Source: an uncultured Bacteroidales bacterium
GTDB lineage: Bacteria; Bacteroidota; Bacteroidia; Bacteroidales; JAUNSR01
Length of the DNA stretch: 17,515 nt
Assembly: GCA_947074245.1 (NCBI GenBank)
Contig: CAMTOW010000007.1
Span: forward strand, 1 to 17,515
Reading direction: 5' to 3'
Shown here piece after piece: positions 1-7,263 of this stretch (within the stretch, counting starts at the first letter, position 1; every line of letters begins with the position of its first letter). The translations under genes and the position numbers were made by a program. The notes beneath the pieces were generated by a model that saw only the letters and a list, made by a program, of their open reading frames with translations, was not told where the DNA came from and did not search any database.

Positions 1-33
1 ACACTCTTTCCCGACACGACGCTCTTCCGAGCT
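1..33 (+). other. Residual Illumina read-1 adapter (non-genomic)
   Basis: The first 33 bases match the standard Illumina read-1 adapter/primer at 31 of 33 positions, from memory of that adapter. It begins ACACTCTTTCCC, continues ACACGACGCTCTTCCGA and ends CT. The two differences are both T to G, at positions 13 and 31. The orientation is the one expected in a library molecule, adapter followed directly by insert, so genomic sequence should start at about base 34. The miaB frame happens to stay open through it, which would make an automatic gene call run into the adapter. Confidence 0.95.
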
Positions 34-34
34 G

Positions 35-1294
35 GACGGATACGTTCTTACCGAAGCGATTGAAGACGCTGACGCAATCTTTGTTAACACTTGTTCAATC
101 CGCGACAACGCCGAACAGAAGATTGTCGGTCGTTTGCAATATTTCAACTCGTTGCGTAAGAAAAACAAGCATCTGATCGTTGGCGTACTGGGCTGTATGG
201 CCGAGCGCGTGAAAGACGAACTGATCGAGAATTACCAGGTGGATCTGGTAGCCGGGCCGGATGCTTACCTCGATCTGCCGAATCTGGTAGGATCGGTCGA
301 ACAGGGAGAGAAAGCGATCAATGTGAATCTCTCTACCGACGAGACGTACCGCGAGATCATCCCGTCGAGAATCGGCGGAAACCGCATCTCGGGTTTCATC
401 TCCATCATGCGCGGTTGCAATAACTTCTGCTCGTATTGCATCGTGCCTTACACACGCGGTCGCGAACGGAGCCGGGAGCCGGAAAGCATCCTGAGCGAAC
501 TCGAAGACCTGCGTAAAAAGAATTTCAAGGAAGTGACCCTGCTGGGGCAGAACGTCAACTCCTATCATTATGAAGCGGACGGCAAGTCGGTTGACTTTGC
601 CGGATTGCTGGCTCTCGTGGCCGAAGCCGCACCGGATATCCGCATCCGTTTCAGCACGTCGCATCCGAAAGACATGAGCGACAAGATCATCAGCACCATT
701 GCCGCTTACCCCAACATCTGCCGACACATCCACCTTCCGGTACAGTCGGGCAGCAGTGCGGTTTTGAAAGCGATGAACCGTAAATATACCCGTGAATGGT
801 ATCTGGAACGTATCGATGCGATTCGCAACATCATTCCGGACTGCGGTATCACGACCGACGTGTTCTGCGGATTTACCGACGAGACGCTCGAAGACCACGC
901 ACAGACTCTATCTTTGATGGAAGAGGTAGGTTTCGACGCGGCATTCATGTTCAAATATTCCGAGCGTCCGGGCACCTACGCGTCAAAACATCTTCCTGAC
1001 AACATCAGCGAAGAGGAGAAAGTGCGCCGCCTGCAGGAGATCATCGAACTTCAGGGACGCCTGTCACTGGAAAGCAACCGCCGCGACATCGGAAAAACCT
1101 TCGAAGTGCTCGTAGAGGGATTCTCGAAGAAATCGCGTGAAAACCTGTTCGGACGCACCAGTCAGAACAAAGTGGTCGTTTTCCCGAAAAACGGATATCG
1201 GATCGGTCAGCTTGTAAAAGTGCGTGTGCTCGACGTATCTTCGGCTACGCTAATCGGCGAAACGCTCGAGCCGGCACCCGAAACGAAAGCCTGA
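35..1294 (+). CDS. miaB: MiaB, tRNA-2-methylthio-N6-dimethylallyladenosine synthase (5' truncated)
   Basis: MiaB is a radical SAM methylthiotransferase that adds a methylthio group to i6A37 of tRNAs. The visible part holds the end of the N-terminal MTTase domain, with two of its cluster cysteines (NTCSIRDNAEQK and LGCMAE). Next comes the radical SAM core with CNNFCSYC followed by IVPYTRGRERSR. A C-terminal TRAM-like RNA-binding region ends NKVVVFP...GQLVKVRVLDV. The first MTTase cysteine and the true start lie outside the window. Base 35 is the first codon wholly after the adapter; the TTG at 134 in this frame is an internal leucine. CNNFCSYC and the DNAEQK stretch favour MiaB over MtaB or RimO. 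A palindrome and a terminator follow the stop. Confidence 0.95.
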   Translation, partial: DGYVLTEAIEDADAIFVNTCSIRDNAEQKIVGRLQYFNSLRKKNKHLIVGVLGCMAERVKDELIENYQVDLVAGPDAYLDLPNLVGSVEQGEKAINVNLSTDETYREIIPSRIGGNRISGFISIMRGCNNFCSYCIVPYTRGRERSREPESILSELEDLRKKNFKEVTLLGQNVNSYHYEADGKSVDFAGLLALVAEAAPDIRIRFSTSHPKDMSDKIISTIAAYPNICRHIHLPVQSGSSAVLKAMNRKYTREWYLERIDAIRNIIPDCGITTDVFCGFTDETLEDHAQTLSLMEEVGFDAAFMFKYSERPGTYASKHLPDNISEEEKVRRLQEIIELQGRLSLESNRRDIGKTFEVLVEGFSKKSRENLFGRTSQNKVVVFPKNGYRIGQLVKVRVLDVSSATLIGETLEPAPETKA

Positions 1295-1309
1295 TTTCAA
1301 CTCAGAATC

Positions 1310-1325
1310 CGGATCGAATGATCCG
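1310..1325 (+). other. Small hairpin just after miaB
   Basis: CGGATC and GATCCG form a 6-bp perfect stem around a GAAT loop, starting 16 bases after the miaB stop. The flanks (CTC...AAT and ATT...GAG) can extend it with bulges. No T-run follows, so this is more likely a 3'-end stabilising or processing hairpin, or chance, than a terminator. Its role is inference only. Confidence 0.35.
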
Positions 1326-1342
1326 ATTGAGAAACGGCTTTA

Positions 1343-1360
1343 TTTATAACCGGTTATAAA
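1343..1360. promoter_or_regulatory. Perfect 18-bp palindrome, candidate protein-binding site
   Basis: TTTATAACCGGTTATAAA is fully self-complementary with no central spacer. It lies 49 bases after the miaB stop and just before the terminator. A spacerless dyad is a poor RNA hairpin but a good shape for a dimeric DNA-binding protein. I do not recognise the site and cannot name a regulator. Confidence 0.4.
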
Positions 1361-1381
1361 CAATACACCAAATAGACATTC

Positions 1382-1420
1382 AAGGTCTTCCCTGCTCTCG
1401 GGCGGTGGAAGACCTTTTTT
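1382..1420 (+). terminator. Rho-independent terminator after miaB
   Basis: A 10-bp perfect stem, AAGGTCTTCC (1382-1391) with GGAAGACCTT (1407-1416), encloses a 15-base loop and runs into a T-tract (1415-1420, then ATTATTTTC). It sits about 90 bases after miaB and is placed to end that transcript. Confidence 0.85.
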
Positions 1421-1862
1421 ATTATTTTCATTAAAACTAATGCTCTATGTTAATTCAAAATTTATCCGACTGAGCGATTCCGATCCGATTTCTGAAAAAA
1501 ATCGATTATCTGCTTAACACTTTCCCGTTCGACGCCGTTTAAACGCCCGATTACTCCAAAGCGAACGAGCGAACGAAGGCGAGAAAACAATCGTTCACTC
1601 CCGAGCGAACGAAAAACAGACTACCGCCTATCCGCAAAAAACCAAGCGCGTTTTTCGGAAATCCCAACCGGGGGTCCGAAAGAATCCGATCGGCGCTTCA
1701 CCCTATATATAGAATAGGAATAGAAAACGAGGAACGCTCCTTGGGATCGACAAAAGGGCAACTTCATCTCCAAACCCGTACAAATGAGACGGAACGCAGC
1801 TTTCGAGCATCGAAAACTCCAAAATAATTTCAAATCTTAAACCCAAATTCACAAAATATTTG
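1421..1862. other. Long non-coding stretch with short GCGAACGA repeats
   Basis: I find no credible gene between the miaB terminator and the methyltransferase promoter region. The only open frame of note (1621-1833, minus, 70 codons) has no recognisable protein features. The stretch holds GCGAACGA twice in tandem (1561-1576), again at 1605-1612, and an inverted TCGTTC at 1591-1596. It has no tRNA-like fold that I can see and no obvious transposon ends. It may simply be spacer, or may hold an unrecognised small RNA. Confidence 0.4.
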
Positions 1863-1870
1863 TTCTTTTG
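1855..1870 (+). promoter_or_regulatory. Weak Bacteroidota-type -7 element before the methyltransferase operon
   Basis: TTCTTTTG (1863-1870) fits the Bacteroidota -7 consensus TAnnTTTG with one mismatch. An overlapping AATATTTG (1855-1862) also has one mismatch. No clear -33 TTTG stands 19-21 bases upstream. Transcription from here would give a leader of roughly 100 bases before the ATG at 1974. Confidence 0.35.
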
Positions 1871-1917
1871 CATCAACTTTAGGACAAAAGCGCCCTATCG
1901 TTTCCATACGTTCATCC

Positions 1918-1952
1918 GTAACCGCCGAACGATCTGATTTTTCGTCGGTTAC
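1918..1952 (+). other. Stem-loop in the methyltransferase leader
   Basis: GTAACCG (1918-1924) pairs with CGGTTAC (1946-1952). After one mismatch, CGAA (1926-1929) pairs with TTCG (1941-1944), leaving an 11-base loop. It ends 21 bases before the ATG at 1974 and has no T-tract, so it is not a terminator. It could tune translation of the operon; this is inference. Confidence 0.35.
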
Positions 1953-1973
1953 CTCACAAACCATCTATCCGGA

Positions 1974-2873
1974 ATGAAGAAAATCCATCTGCAACGGTGT
2001 CCGGTCTGCGGTTCGTCCGATCTGACCACTTTCCTCACCTGTTCCGACCATTACGCGTCGGGCGAAACCTTCGATATCGTATCATGCGGCGGTTGCGGGT
2101 TTCGGTTTACACAGGATTTTCCGGACGAGAGCGAGATCGGCTCGTACTACGAGACGGCCGATTACGTATCCCACTCGGATACGCGCAAGGGGTTGATGAA
2201 CCGAGTGTATCATCTGGTGCGGAAATACATGCTTGCCCAGAAGGTGAAGATGACGTGCAGCTTGAGCGGATTGCAAAAAGGCGACGTGCTCGACATCGGA
2301 TGTGGCACGGGATATTATCTCGGAGCGATGAAACAAGCGGGATGGAATACGATCGGCGTGGAGAAAAGCGCTCTCGCGGCAGAAGCGGCACGCACCCATT
2401 TCGGGCTGACCATATCCGACGATCTGAAAGAGATCGAAGGGGAAAGCCGGTTTGACGTGATTACGCTTTGGCATGTGATGGAACATTTGCAGGATCTGCC
2501 TCAGGTGTTTGAATCATTGCGCCGGCTGTTGCGTCCGGGAGGTACGCTGATCGTAGCGTTGCCCAACAGCGCTTCGTATGACGCGGCGCTTTACGGAGAA
2601 TATTGGGGAGCGTATGACGTGCCCCGCCATCTGTGGCATTTCGCGCCCGACACGTTCGCCCGCCTCGCCCATCGCGAAGGGTTCGATATCAAGCTTTTCG
2701 CCCCGATGCCGTTCGATGCGTTCTACGTTTCGATGCTCAGCGAGAAATACAAGGGTAACGGAATGACGTTCGCCCGAGGTATGATGAGCGGCGCCAAAGC
2801 GTGGGTTCGTTCGCAATCCGATCCGAAGTTAAGCAGTTCGATAATCTATGTTTTAAGAAAACGGAATGAGTAA
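1974..2873 (+). CDS. Class I SAM-dependent methyltransferase with N-terminal zinc ribbon
   Basis: This 299-residue protein has a CPVC/CGGC pair (Cys9, Cys12, Cys38, Cys41), typical of an N-terminal zinc-binding ribbon. A Rossmann-fold methyltransferase core follows: motif I VLDIGCGTGYYL (105-116), an acidic strand end (VEKS) and FDVITLWHVMEHL. RPGGTLIVALPN is the usual post-motif segment. The family methylates small molecules, sugars or macromolecules, and the substrate cannot be read from sequence. It heads a compact group with ftsX, whose ATG overlaps its last 8 bases, so translational coupling is likely. In Bacteroidales a methyltransferase of this type commonly precedes ftsX, but a functional link to division is not shown. 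The start fits the beginning of the ribbon. Confidence 0.85.
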   Translation: MKKIHLQRCPVCGSSDLTTFLTCSDHYASGETFDIVSCGGCGFRFTQDFPDESEIGSYYETADYVSHSDTRKGLMNRVYHLVRKYMLAQKVKMTCSLSGLQKGDVLDIGCGTGYYLGAMKQAGWNTIGVEKSALAAEAARTHFGLTISDDLKEIEGESRFDVITLWHVMEHLQDLPQVFESLRRLLRPGGTLIVALPNSASYDAALYGEYWGAYDVPRHLWHFAPDTFARLAHREGFDIKLFAPMPFDAFYVSMLSEKYKGNGMTFARGMMSGAKAWVRSQSDPKLSSSIIYVLRKRNE

Positions 2874-3747
2874 ACATCCTTCACAGACCCGCAACAAGTT
2901 TTTCGGGGCGCGTCTGACCTCCATCATCAGCATATCGCTCGTATTGTTCGTATTGGGGCTGATCGCCTTCATGGGCGTATTGGCGACGGAACTTTCGGTG
3001 TTCGTCAAAGAAAACATCGGTTTCTCGATCGTCTTGTCCGACGAGATCAAACCCAACGAAGTAACCGCTCTGCGCAAAAAACTGAACGACGCTCCGTTTT
3101 CGAAATCGGTGCGTTACATCAGCAAAGAGGACGCGCTGAAGGAGTTGAGCGAAGAGCTGGGCGAGAATCCCGAAGAGTTTCTGGGCTTCAATCCGCTCCA
3201 GGCTTCGATGGAAGTGGGGCTGCATTCCGAATATGCCAACAGCGACAGCATCACGCTGATCGAACGCGACGTAAAAGCGCTTTCGACGGCTATCCAGGAG
3301 TTTAACTACCGAAAAGACCTGGTGGAACTGGTCAATGACAATATGAAGAAAGCGAGCATCATCCTCTTCGGCCTGGCCGTGATCCTGATGTTCATCTCTT
3401 TGGCGCTGATAAACAATACGGTACGACTCGGCGTTTATTCCAAACGCTTTCTGATCAATACGATGAAACTCGTGGGAGCCACTCCGGGATTCATCCGCCG
3501 TCCGTTCATCCGATCCAACATCGTCAACGGCATCGCGGCGGCGTTCATCGCCATCGGAATGCTTTCGGGACTGATCTTCTATCTGACGCAGGAGTTTGCC
3601 GGCTTCCAGGTACTGATCAACGAAGAACTGTTGCTGATCGTGTTTGGCATCATCCTCGGAATGGGTATCCTGATCACCATGGTTGCCTCATTCTTCGCTA
3701 TCAACCGATATATCCGCATGGACGGCGACGATATGTATCTGGTATAA
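2866..3747 (+). CDS. ftsX: Cell division protein FtsX
   Basis: FtsX is the inner-membrane subunit of the FtsEX complex, which couples the divisome to peptidoglycan hydrolases. The 293-residue product has the expected plan: a cytoplasmic N-terminus, a transmembrane helix at about 18-42, and an extracytoplasmic domain of about 120 residues containing YISKEDALKELSEELGENP. Three further helices follow at about 163-187, 218-241 and 255-280, with the conserved-looking segment LALINNTVRLGVYSKRF and MKLVGATPGFIRRPF between helices 2 and 3. The length is normal. The ATG lies inside the end of the methyltransferase gene. The ATPase partner ftsE is not beside it, which I recall as usual for Bacteroidota. 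A DUF3098 gene follows. Confidence 0.95.
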   Translation: MSKHPSQTRNKFFGARLTSIISISLVLFVLGLIAFMGVLATELSVFVKENIGFSIVLSDEIKPNEVTALRKKLNDAPFSKSVRYISKEDALKELSEELGENPEEFLGFNPLQASMEVGLHSEYANSDSITLIERDVKALSTAIQEFNYRKDLVELVNDNMKKASIILFGLAVILMFISLALINNTVRLGVYSKRFLINTMKLVGATPGFIRRPFIRSNIVNGIAAAFIAIGMLSGLIFYLTQEFAGFQVLINEELLLIVFGIILGMGILITMVASFFAINRYIRMDGDDMYLV

Positions 3748-3787
3748 ACCGAGATTGAAAACGAATCTAAATCATTCGAAACTATAT

Positions 3788-4036
3788 ATGGAAAAAAAGA
3801 ATTTCGCATTGGGCAAGAATAACTTCATCGTGATGGGGATTGCCTTTGCCTTCATCATCATCGGCTTCGCGCTGATGACCGGAAGCAGCTCTACGATGGA
3901 GCACTTCGATCCGAGCATCTTCAGTTTCCGCCGCATCGTGGCCGGACCGAATCTGTGTTTCTTCGGATACATCCTTATGATCATCGGAATATTAATTAAA
4001 GACAAGCGTAAAAACGAGACTAATGACCTGGATTGA
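3788..4036 (+). CDS. DUF3098 small membrane protein
   Basis: This 82-residue protein has two hydrophobic helices (about 13-31 and 54-71) separated by a short loop containing FDPSIFSFRRIVAGP, and a charged C-terminus KDKRKNETND. Sequence, size and position between ftsX and uppP fit the Bacteroidota family DUF3098, whose function is unknown. The frame stays open upstream into ftsX, but the ATG at 3788 (MEKKNFALGKNNF) is the sensible start. Its last 14 bases overlap the start of uppP, so the two are probably translationally coupled. A role in the envelope or in division is only suggested by the neighbours. Confidence 0.85.
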   Translation: MEKKNFALGKNNFIVMGIAFAFIIIGFALMTGSSSTMEHFDPSIFSFRRIVAGPNLCFFGYILMIIGILIKDKRKNETNDLD

Positions 4037-4823
4037 GGCGTTGATTATGGGTCTGGTACAAGGTCTGTCGGAATACCTTCCGATCAGCAGTAGCGGACAT
4101 TTAGAGATTGCAAGTGCTATTTTAGGAGTGCAGAGTGAAGAAAACCTGACGTTTGCCGTAGTGGTACACGCCGCTACCGTATTGAGTACGATCGTCGTAT
4201 TGTGGAAAGAGGTGGAGATCTTGTTTAAAGGATTCTTCAGTTTCAAATGGAATGCCGAGACACAGTATGTGTCGAAGATCCTGCTTTCGATGATTCCGGT
4301 GGGAATCGTGGGGTTATGCTTCAAAAAACAGGTAGAGGCGCTTTTCGGCGACGGACTGTTCCTGGTAGGGATCTGTCTGTTGATCACCGCATCGCTTCTG
4401 GCTTTCGCGCATTTCGCGCAACCGCGTAAAAAAGAAAACATATCGTATAAAGACGCCTTCATCATCGGTATCGCACAGGCTTGCGCCGTGCTTCCGGGGC
4501 TTTCACGCTCGGGATCGACAATCGCTACGGGATTGTTGCTGGGCGATAAGAAAGAGCAGGTGGCTAAATTCTCGTTCCTGATGGTGATCATCCCGATCTT
4601 GGGTGAAGCCCTTTTGGATCTGATGAAAGGCCTTTCACAAGGCGCAGAAGCGGCAACGACGCTTCCGCTCAGCTCATTGATCGTCGGATTCTTCGCCGCG
4701 TTCATCTCGGGCACGCTGGCTTGCAGCTGGATGCTCAAATTGGTGAAAAACGGCAAGTTGGTTTACTTCGCGATCTATTGTGCCATCGTAGGATCGATCG
4801 CATTGATCTATTCACTCAGCTAA
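4023..4823 (+). CDS. uppP: Undecaprenyl-diphosphatase (UppP/BacA)
   Basis: UppP dephosphorylates undecaprenyl pyrophosphate, recycling the lipid carrier for peptidoglycan and surface polysaccharide synthesis; it also gives bacitracin tolerance. The 266-residue integral membrane protein shows both family signatures: QGLSEYLPISSSGHL near the N-terminus (Glu17 and His26 in the catalytic region) and PGLSRSGSTIATGLLLG (158-174, with Arg162). The remainder is a series of hydrophobic helices, and the length is typical. The ATG overlaps the DUF3098 gene by 14 bases. The stop lies in the loop of a small hairpin (CTCAG/CTGAG). Confidence 0.95.
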   Translation: MTWIEALIMGLVQGLSEYLPISSSGHLEIASAILGVQSEENLTFAVVVHAATVLSTIVVLWKEVEILFKGFFSFKWNAETQYVSKILLSMIPVGIVGLCFKKQVEALFGDGLFLVGICLLITASLLAFAHFAQPRKKENISYKDAFIIGIAQACAVLPGLSRSGSTIATGLLLGDKKEQVAKFSFLMVIIPILGEALLDLMKGLSQGAEAATTLPLSSLIVGFFAAFISGTLACSWMLKLVKNGKLVYFAIYCAIVGSIALIYSLS

Positions 4824-4841
4824 ACTGAGCAATATAGCCTG

Positions 4842-4888
4842 CCGTTTGTTTTTAAGAAAGAAGCGAATCGCTTCGCGAACGGTATTTT
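4842..4888 (+). terminator. Possible weak terminator between uppP and truB
   Basis: CCGTTTG (4842-4848) can pair with CGAACGG (4876-4882) with one G-U pair. Inside it, GAAGCG (4860-4865) pairs with CGCTTC (4869-4874). TATTTTAATTAATC follows. The T-tract is short and broken, so this may only attenuate read-through into truB. The rest of the 122-base gap shows a small GCGTT/AACGC hairpin and nothing else I recognise. Confidence 0.35.
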
Positions 4889-4945
4889 AATTAATCGGGG
4901 ATGTCCGCGTTGGGATAAACGCAAGGCTCCCGTTGCATATAGTAT

Positions 4946-5662
4946 ATGGATTTTATAGAAGGAGAAGTTTTATATTTCAACAAGCCGCTTCACTGGACGT
5001 CGTTCTATCTGGTCAAACAGATCCGCAACCGGTTGAGCCGACGCTTGAAAGTAAAGAAATTCAAGGTGGGACACGCCGGCACGCTCGATCCGCTCGCTTC
5101 GGGAGTGATGATCCTCTGCACCGGCAAAGCGACCAAATTGATCGAGAGTTTCCAGTATCAGACCAAAGAGTATGTGGCGACACTGCGTCTGGGGGAAACG
5201 ACTCCATCGTTCGATCAGGAAACGGAAGTGGACCGTACGTTCGAGACGGCACACATCACCCGCGAACTGACAGAAGATACGCTTCGGAAATTCGTCGGTA
5301 GCATCTGGCAGGTGCCACCGGTTTATTCGGCCGTTAAGGTGGACGGAAAACGCGCTTACGAGCTGGCTCGCAAGGGGGAAGAGGTTGAACTAAAGGCCAA
5401 AGAGCTTGTTATAGATGAGATAGAATTGTTGAGTTATGACTTGCCTGAAATTACGATTCGCGTAGTCTGTAGCAAAGGGACTTACATCCGTGCGCTGGCT
5501 CGCGACATCGGCGAAGCTCTCGGAAGCGGAGCGCATCTGACGGGACTAATCCGTACGCGGATCGGAGAAGTCAGACTGTCCGATTGCTTGGACGCGGATC
5601 AGATCGATGAATTTCTCGACAACGCCATCCCGGAGACTGCCGGAAATCAGGAAAAAGAATAA
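4946..5662 (+). CDS. truB: tRNA pseudouridine(55) synthase TruB
   Basis: TruB isomerises U55 in the T-loop of tRNAs to pseudouridine. The 238-residue product shows the TruB opening FNKPLHWTSFYLVKQIR and the catalytic motif GHAGTLDPLASGVM with nucleophile Asp48. Also present are YVATLRLGETTPSFDQE, QVPPVYSAVKVDGKRAYELARKG and CSKGTYIRALARDIGEALG, all standard for the family. It lacks the extra C-terminal PUA domain of the longer enterobacterial form, and the length fits Bacteroidota homologues. The ATG at 4946 directly precedes the conserved N-terminus. queA follows after 24 bases, so co-transcription of these two tRNA-modification genes is likely. Confidence 0.95.
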   Translation: MDFIEGEVLYFNKPLHWTSFYLVKQIRNRLSRRLKVKKFKVGHAGTLDPLASGVMILCTGKATKLIESFQYQTKEYVATLRLGETTPSFDQETEVDRTFETAHITRELTEDTLRKFVGSIWQVPPVYSAVKVDGKRAYELARKGEEVELKAKELVIDEIELLSYDLPEITIRVVCSKGTYIRALARDIGEALGSGAHLTGLIRTRIGEVRLSDCLDADQIDEFLDNAIPETAGNQEKE

Positions 5663-5686
5663 TAAACAACAGAAAGAACAGATACA

Positions 5687-6742
5687 ATGAAACTATCGCA
5701 ATTCAAATTCAAATTGCCCGATGAACTGATCGCTTTGCATCCAGCAAAGAATCGTGATGAATCCAGAATGATGGTGATCCACCGCGAGACAGGTGAAATC
5801 GAACATCGCGTATTCAAAGACATCATCGAGTATTTCGGCGATAAAGACGTATTCGTATTCAACGACACGAAGGTATTTCCGGCACGTCTGTACGGAAACA
5901 AAGAGAAAACCGGCGCTAAGATCGAGGTTTTCCTGCTTCGCGAACTGAACGAAGAAAACCGTCTGTGGGACGTATTGGTGGATCCTGCCCGTAAGATCCG
6001 TATCGGAAACAAGCTGTATTTCGGCGAAGACGATTCGATGGTGGCGGAAGTGATCGACAATACCACGTCGCGCGGTCGTACGCTCCGTTTCTTATTCGAC
6101 GGATCGCATGAGGAATTCAAAGAAGCGTTGTTCGCTTTGGGTGAAACTCCGATCCCTCCTTATATGAAAGAAAAACGCGATGCCGAAGCGGATGACGAGG
6201 CTCGCTATCAGAATATCTTTGCGAAAAACGAAGGTGCCGTAGTGGCTCCCGCAGCCGGATTGCACTTCAGCCGCGAATTGCTGAAACGCATGGAGATCAA
6301 AGGGATCGAATACGGATTCCTGACTTTGCACTCGGGATTGGGTAACTTCCGCGAAATCGACGTAGAAGACCTGACCAAACATAAAATGGATTCGGAACAG
6401 ATGTTCGTCGGTCCGGAAGTGGTGAAACTGGTGAACGAAGCGAAAGACCGTAAAAGCCGCATCTGCGCGGTGGGTACATCGGTAATGCGCGGTATTGAAA
6501 GCACCGTGAGCACAGACGGACACTTGAAACCGTATACGGGATGGACCAATAAATTCATCTTCCCTCCGTATGAATTTTCGGTAGCGGACAGTATGGTGAC
6601 TAATTTCCATACGCCGATGTCGACTATGTTGATGATGACTGCCGCTTTCGGCGGATACGATCTGATCATGGAAGCGTATAACCAAGCGATCAAAGAGGGA
6701 TACCGTTTCGGAGCTTACGGCGACGCGATGCTGATCATCTGA
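5687..6742 (+). CDS. queA: QueA, SAM:tRNA ribosyltransferase-isomerase
   Basis: QueA transfers and isomerises the ribosyl part of SAM onto preQ1 in tRNA, giving epoxyqueuosine. The 351-residue protein carries the family landmarks: FKLPDELIALHPAKNRDESRM, VFNDTKVFPARLYG, ETPIPPYM, GAVVAPAAGLHFSREL, LHSGLGNFREI and the C-terminal YRFGAYGDAMLII. The segment HTPMSTM (308-314) has Met311 where I remember a lysine in most homologues (HxPKST); this is worth noting but not proof of loss of function. Length is normal. It lies between truB (24 bases) and folK (10 bases to its ATG), and no Shine-Dalgarno sequence precedes the start. Confidence 0.95.
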   Translation: MKLSQFKFKLPDELIALHPAKNRDESRMMVIHRETGEIEHRVFKDIIEYFGDKDVFVFNDTKVFPARLYGNKEKTGAKIEVFLLRELNEENRLWDVLVDPARKIRIGNKLYFGEDDSMVAEVIDNTTSRGRTLRFLFDGSHEEFKEALFALGETPIPPYMKEKRDAEADDEARYQNIFAKNEGAVVAPAAGLHFSRELLKRMEIKGIEYGFLTLHSGLGNFREIDVEDLTKHKMDSEQMFVGPEVVKLVNEAKDRKSRICAVGTSVMRGIESTVSTDGHLKPYTGWTNKFIFPPYEFSVADSMVTNFHTPMSTMLMMTAAFGGYDLIMEAYNQAIKEGYRFGAYGDAMLII

Positions 6743-6752
6743 TTTGTCACGC

Positions 6753-7220
6753 ATGACACACAACGTATATCTTAGCCTGGGGTCGAATCTCGGAAACCGG
6801 GAGGAAAACCTCGAAAAGGCGATGCAACTTCTTGAAAAGCGGGCCGGGAAAATTATTTCCCGATCCGCTTTTTATCATACCCTACCATGGGGCTTCGAAT
6901 CGGAAAATGGGTTCGTAAACAATTGCATCGCTCTCGAAACGGAGTTGCAACCGCAGACTCTGCTCGAACAGACCAAAGAGATTGAAATCGAAGTGGGGCG
7001 CACCGCCAAAAGCAACGGATCGTATGCCGATCGCGTAATCGACATCGACATTCTGCTGTACGATGACGAACGGATCGACCTTCCCGACTTGAAGATTCCA
7101 CATCCGCTGATGCATCTGCGCGACTTCGTGCTGCTTCCGCTGAGGGAGATCGCACCCGATCTGCAACATCCGGTATTTGTGAAAACTATTGATGAACTCA
7201 CAAAACTTCTTGAAAAATAA
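6753..7220 (+). CDS. folK: FolK, 6-hydroxymethyl-7,8-dihydropterin pyrophosphokinase
   Basis: FolK pyrophosphorylates 6-hydroxymethyl-dihydropterin with ATP, in folate synthesis. The 155-residue product has LSLGSNLGNREENLEKA at the N-terminus, the hallmark RVIDIDILLYDDERID (acidic residues that bind Mg-ATP), and PHPLMHLRDFVLLPLREIAPD. These are all diagnostic and the length is typical. The frame stays open slightly upstream to a TTG at 6744, but the ATG at 6753 (MTHNVYLSLGSN) is the natural start. It is the last gene of the truB-queA-folK run. The metK promoter begins 20 bases after its stop. Confidence 0.93.
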   Translation: MTHNVYLSLGSNLGNREENLEKAMQLLEKRAGKIISRSAFYHTLPWGFESENGFVNNCIALETELQPQTLLEQTKEIEIEVGRTAKSNGSYADRVIDIDILLYDDERIDLPDLKIPHPLMHLRDFVLLPLREIAPDLQHPVFVKTIDELTKLLEK

Positions 7221-7240
7221 ACTGTGAATGAAAAAATAGT

Positions 7241-7248
7241 TACTTTTG
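7241..7248 (+). promoter_or_regulatory. Bacteroidota -7 promoter element for metK
   Basis: TACTTTTG is a perfect TAnnTTTG match and is followed by CA, as often in this phylum. I see no good -33 TTTG at the usual 19-21 base spacing. A start site several bases downstream would put the SAM-II element at the very 5' end of a metK leader of about 240 bases, which supports the call. Confidence 0.65.
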
Positions 7249-7263
7249 CATCGAATTGAAAGA

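Noticed and set aside
95..898. 267-codon open frame on the minus strand
   Set aside because: Antisense shadow of miaB, with no family features.
1561..1612. CRISPR-like or phase-variable repeat array
   Set aside because: Only three 8-base units, two of them abutting with no spacer; far too short and irregular.
1621..1833. 70-codon open frame on the minus strand in the large intergenic gap
   Set aside because: No promoter element, no recognisable motif and an unlikely composition; not supported as a gene.
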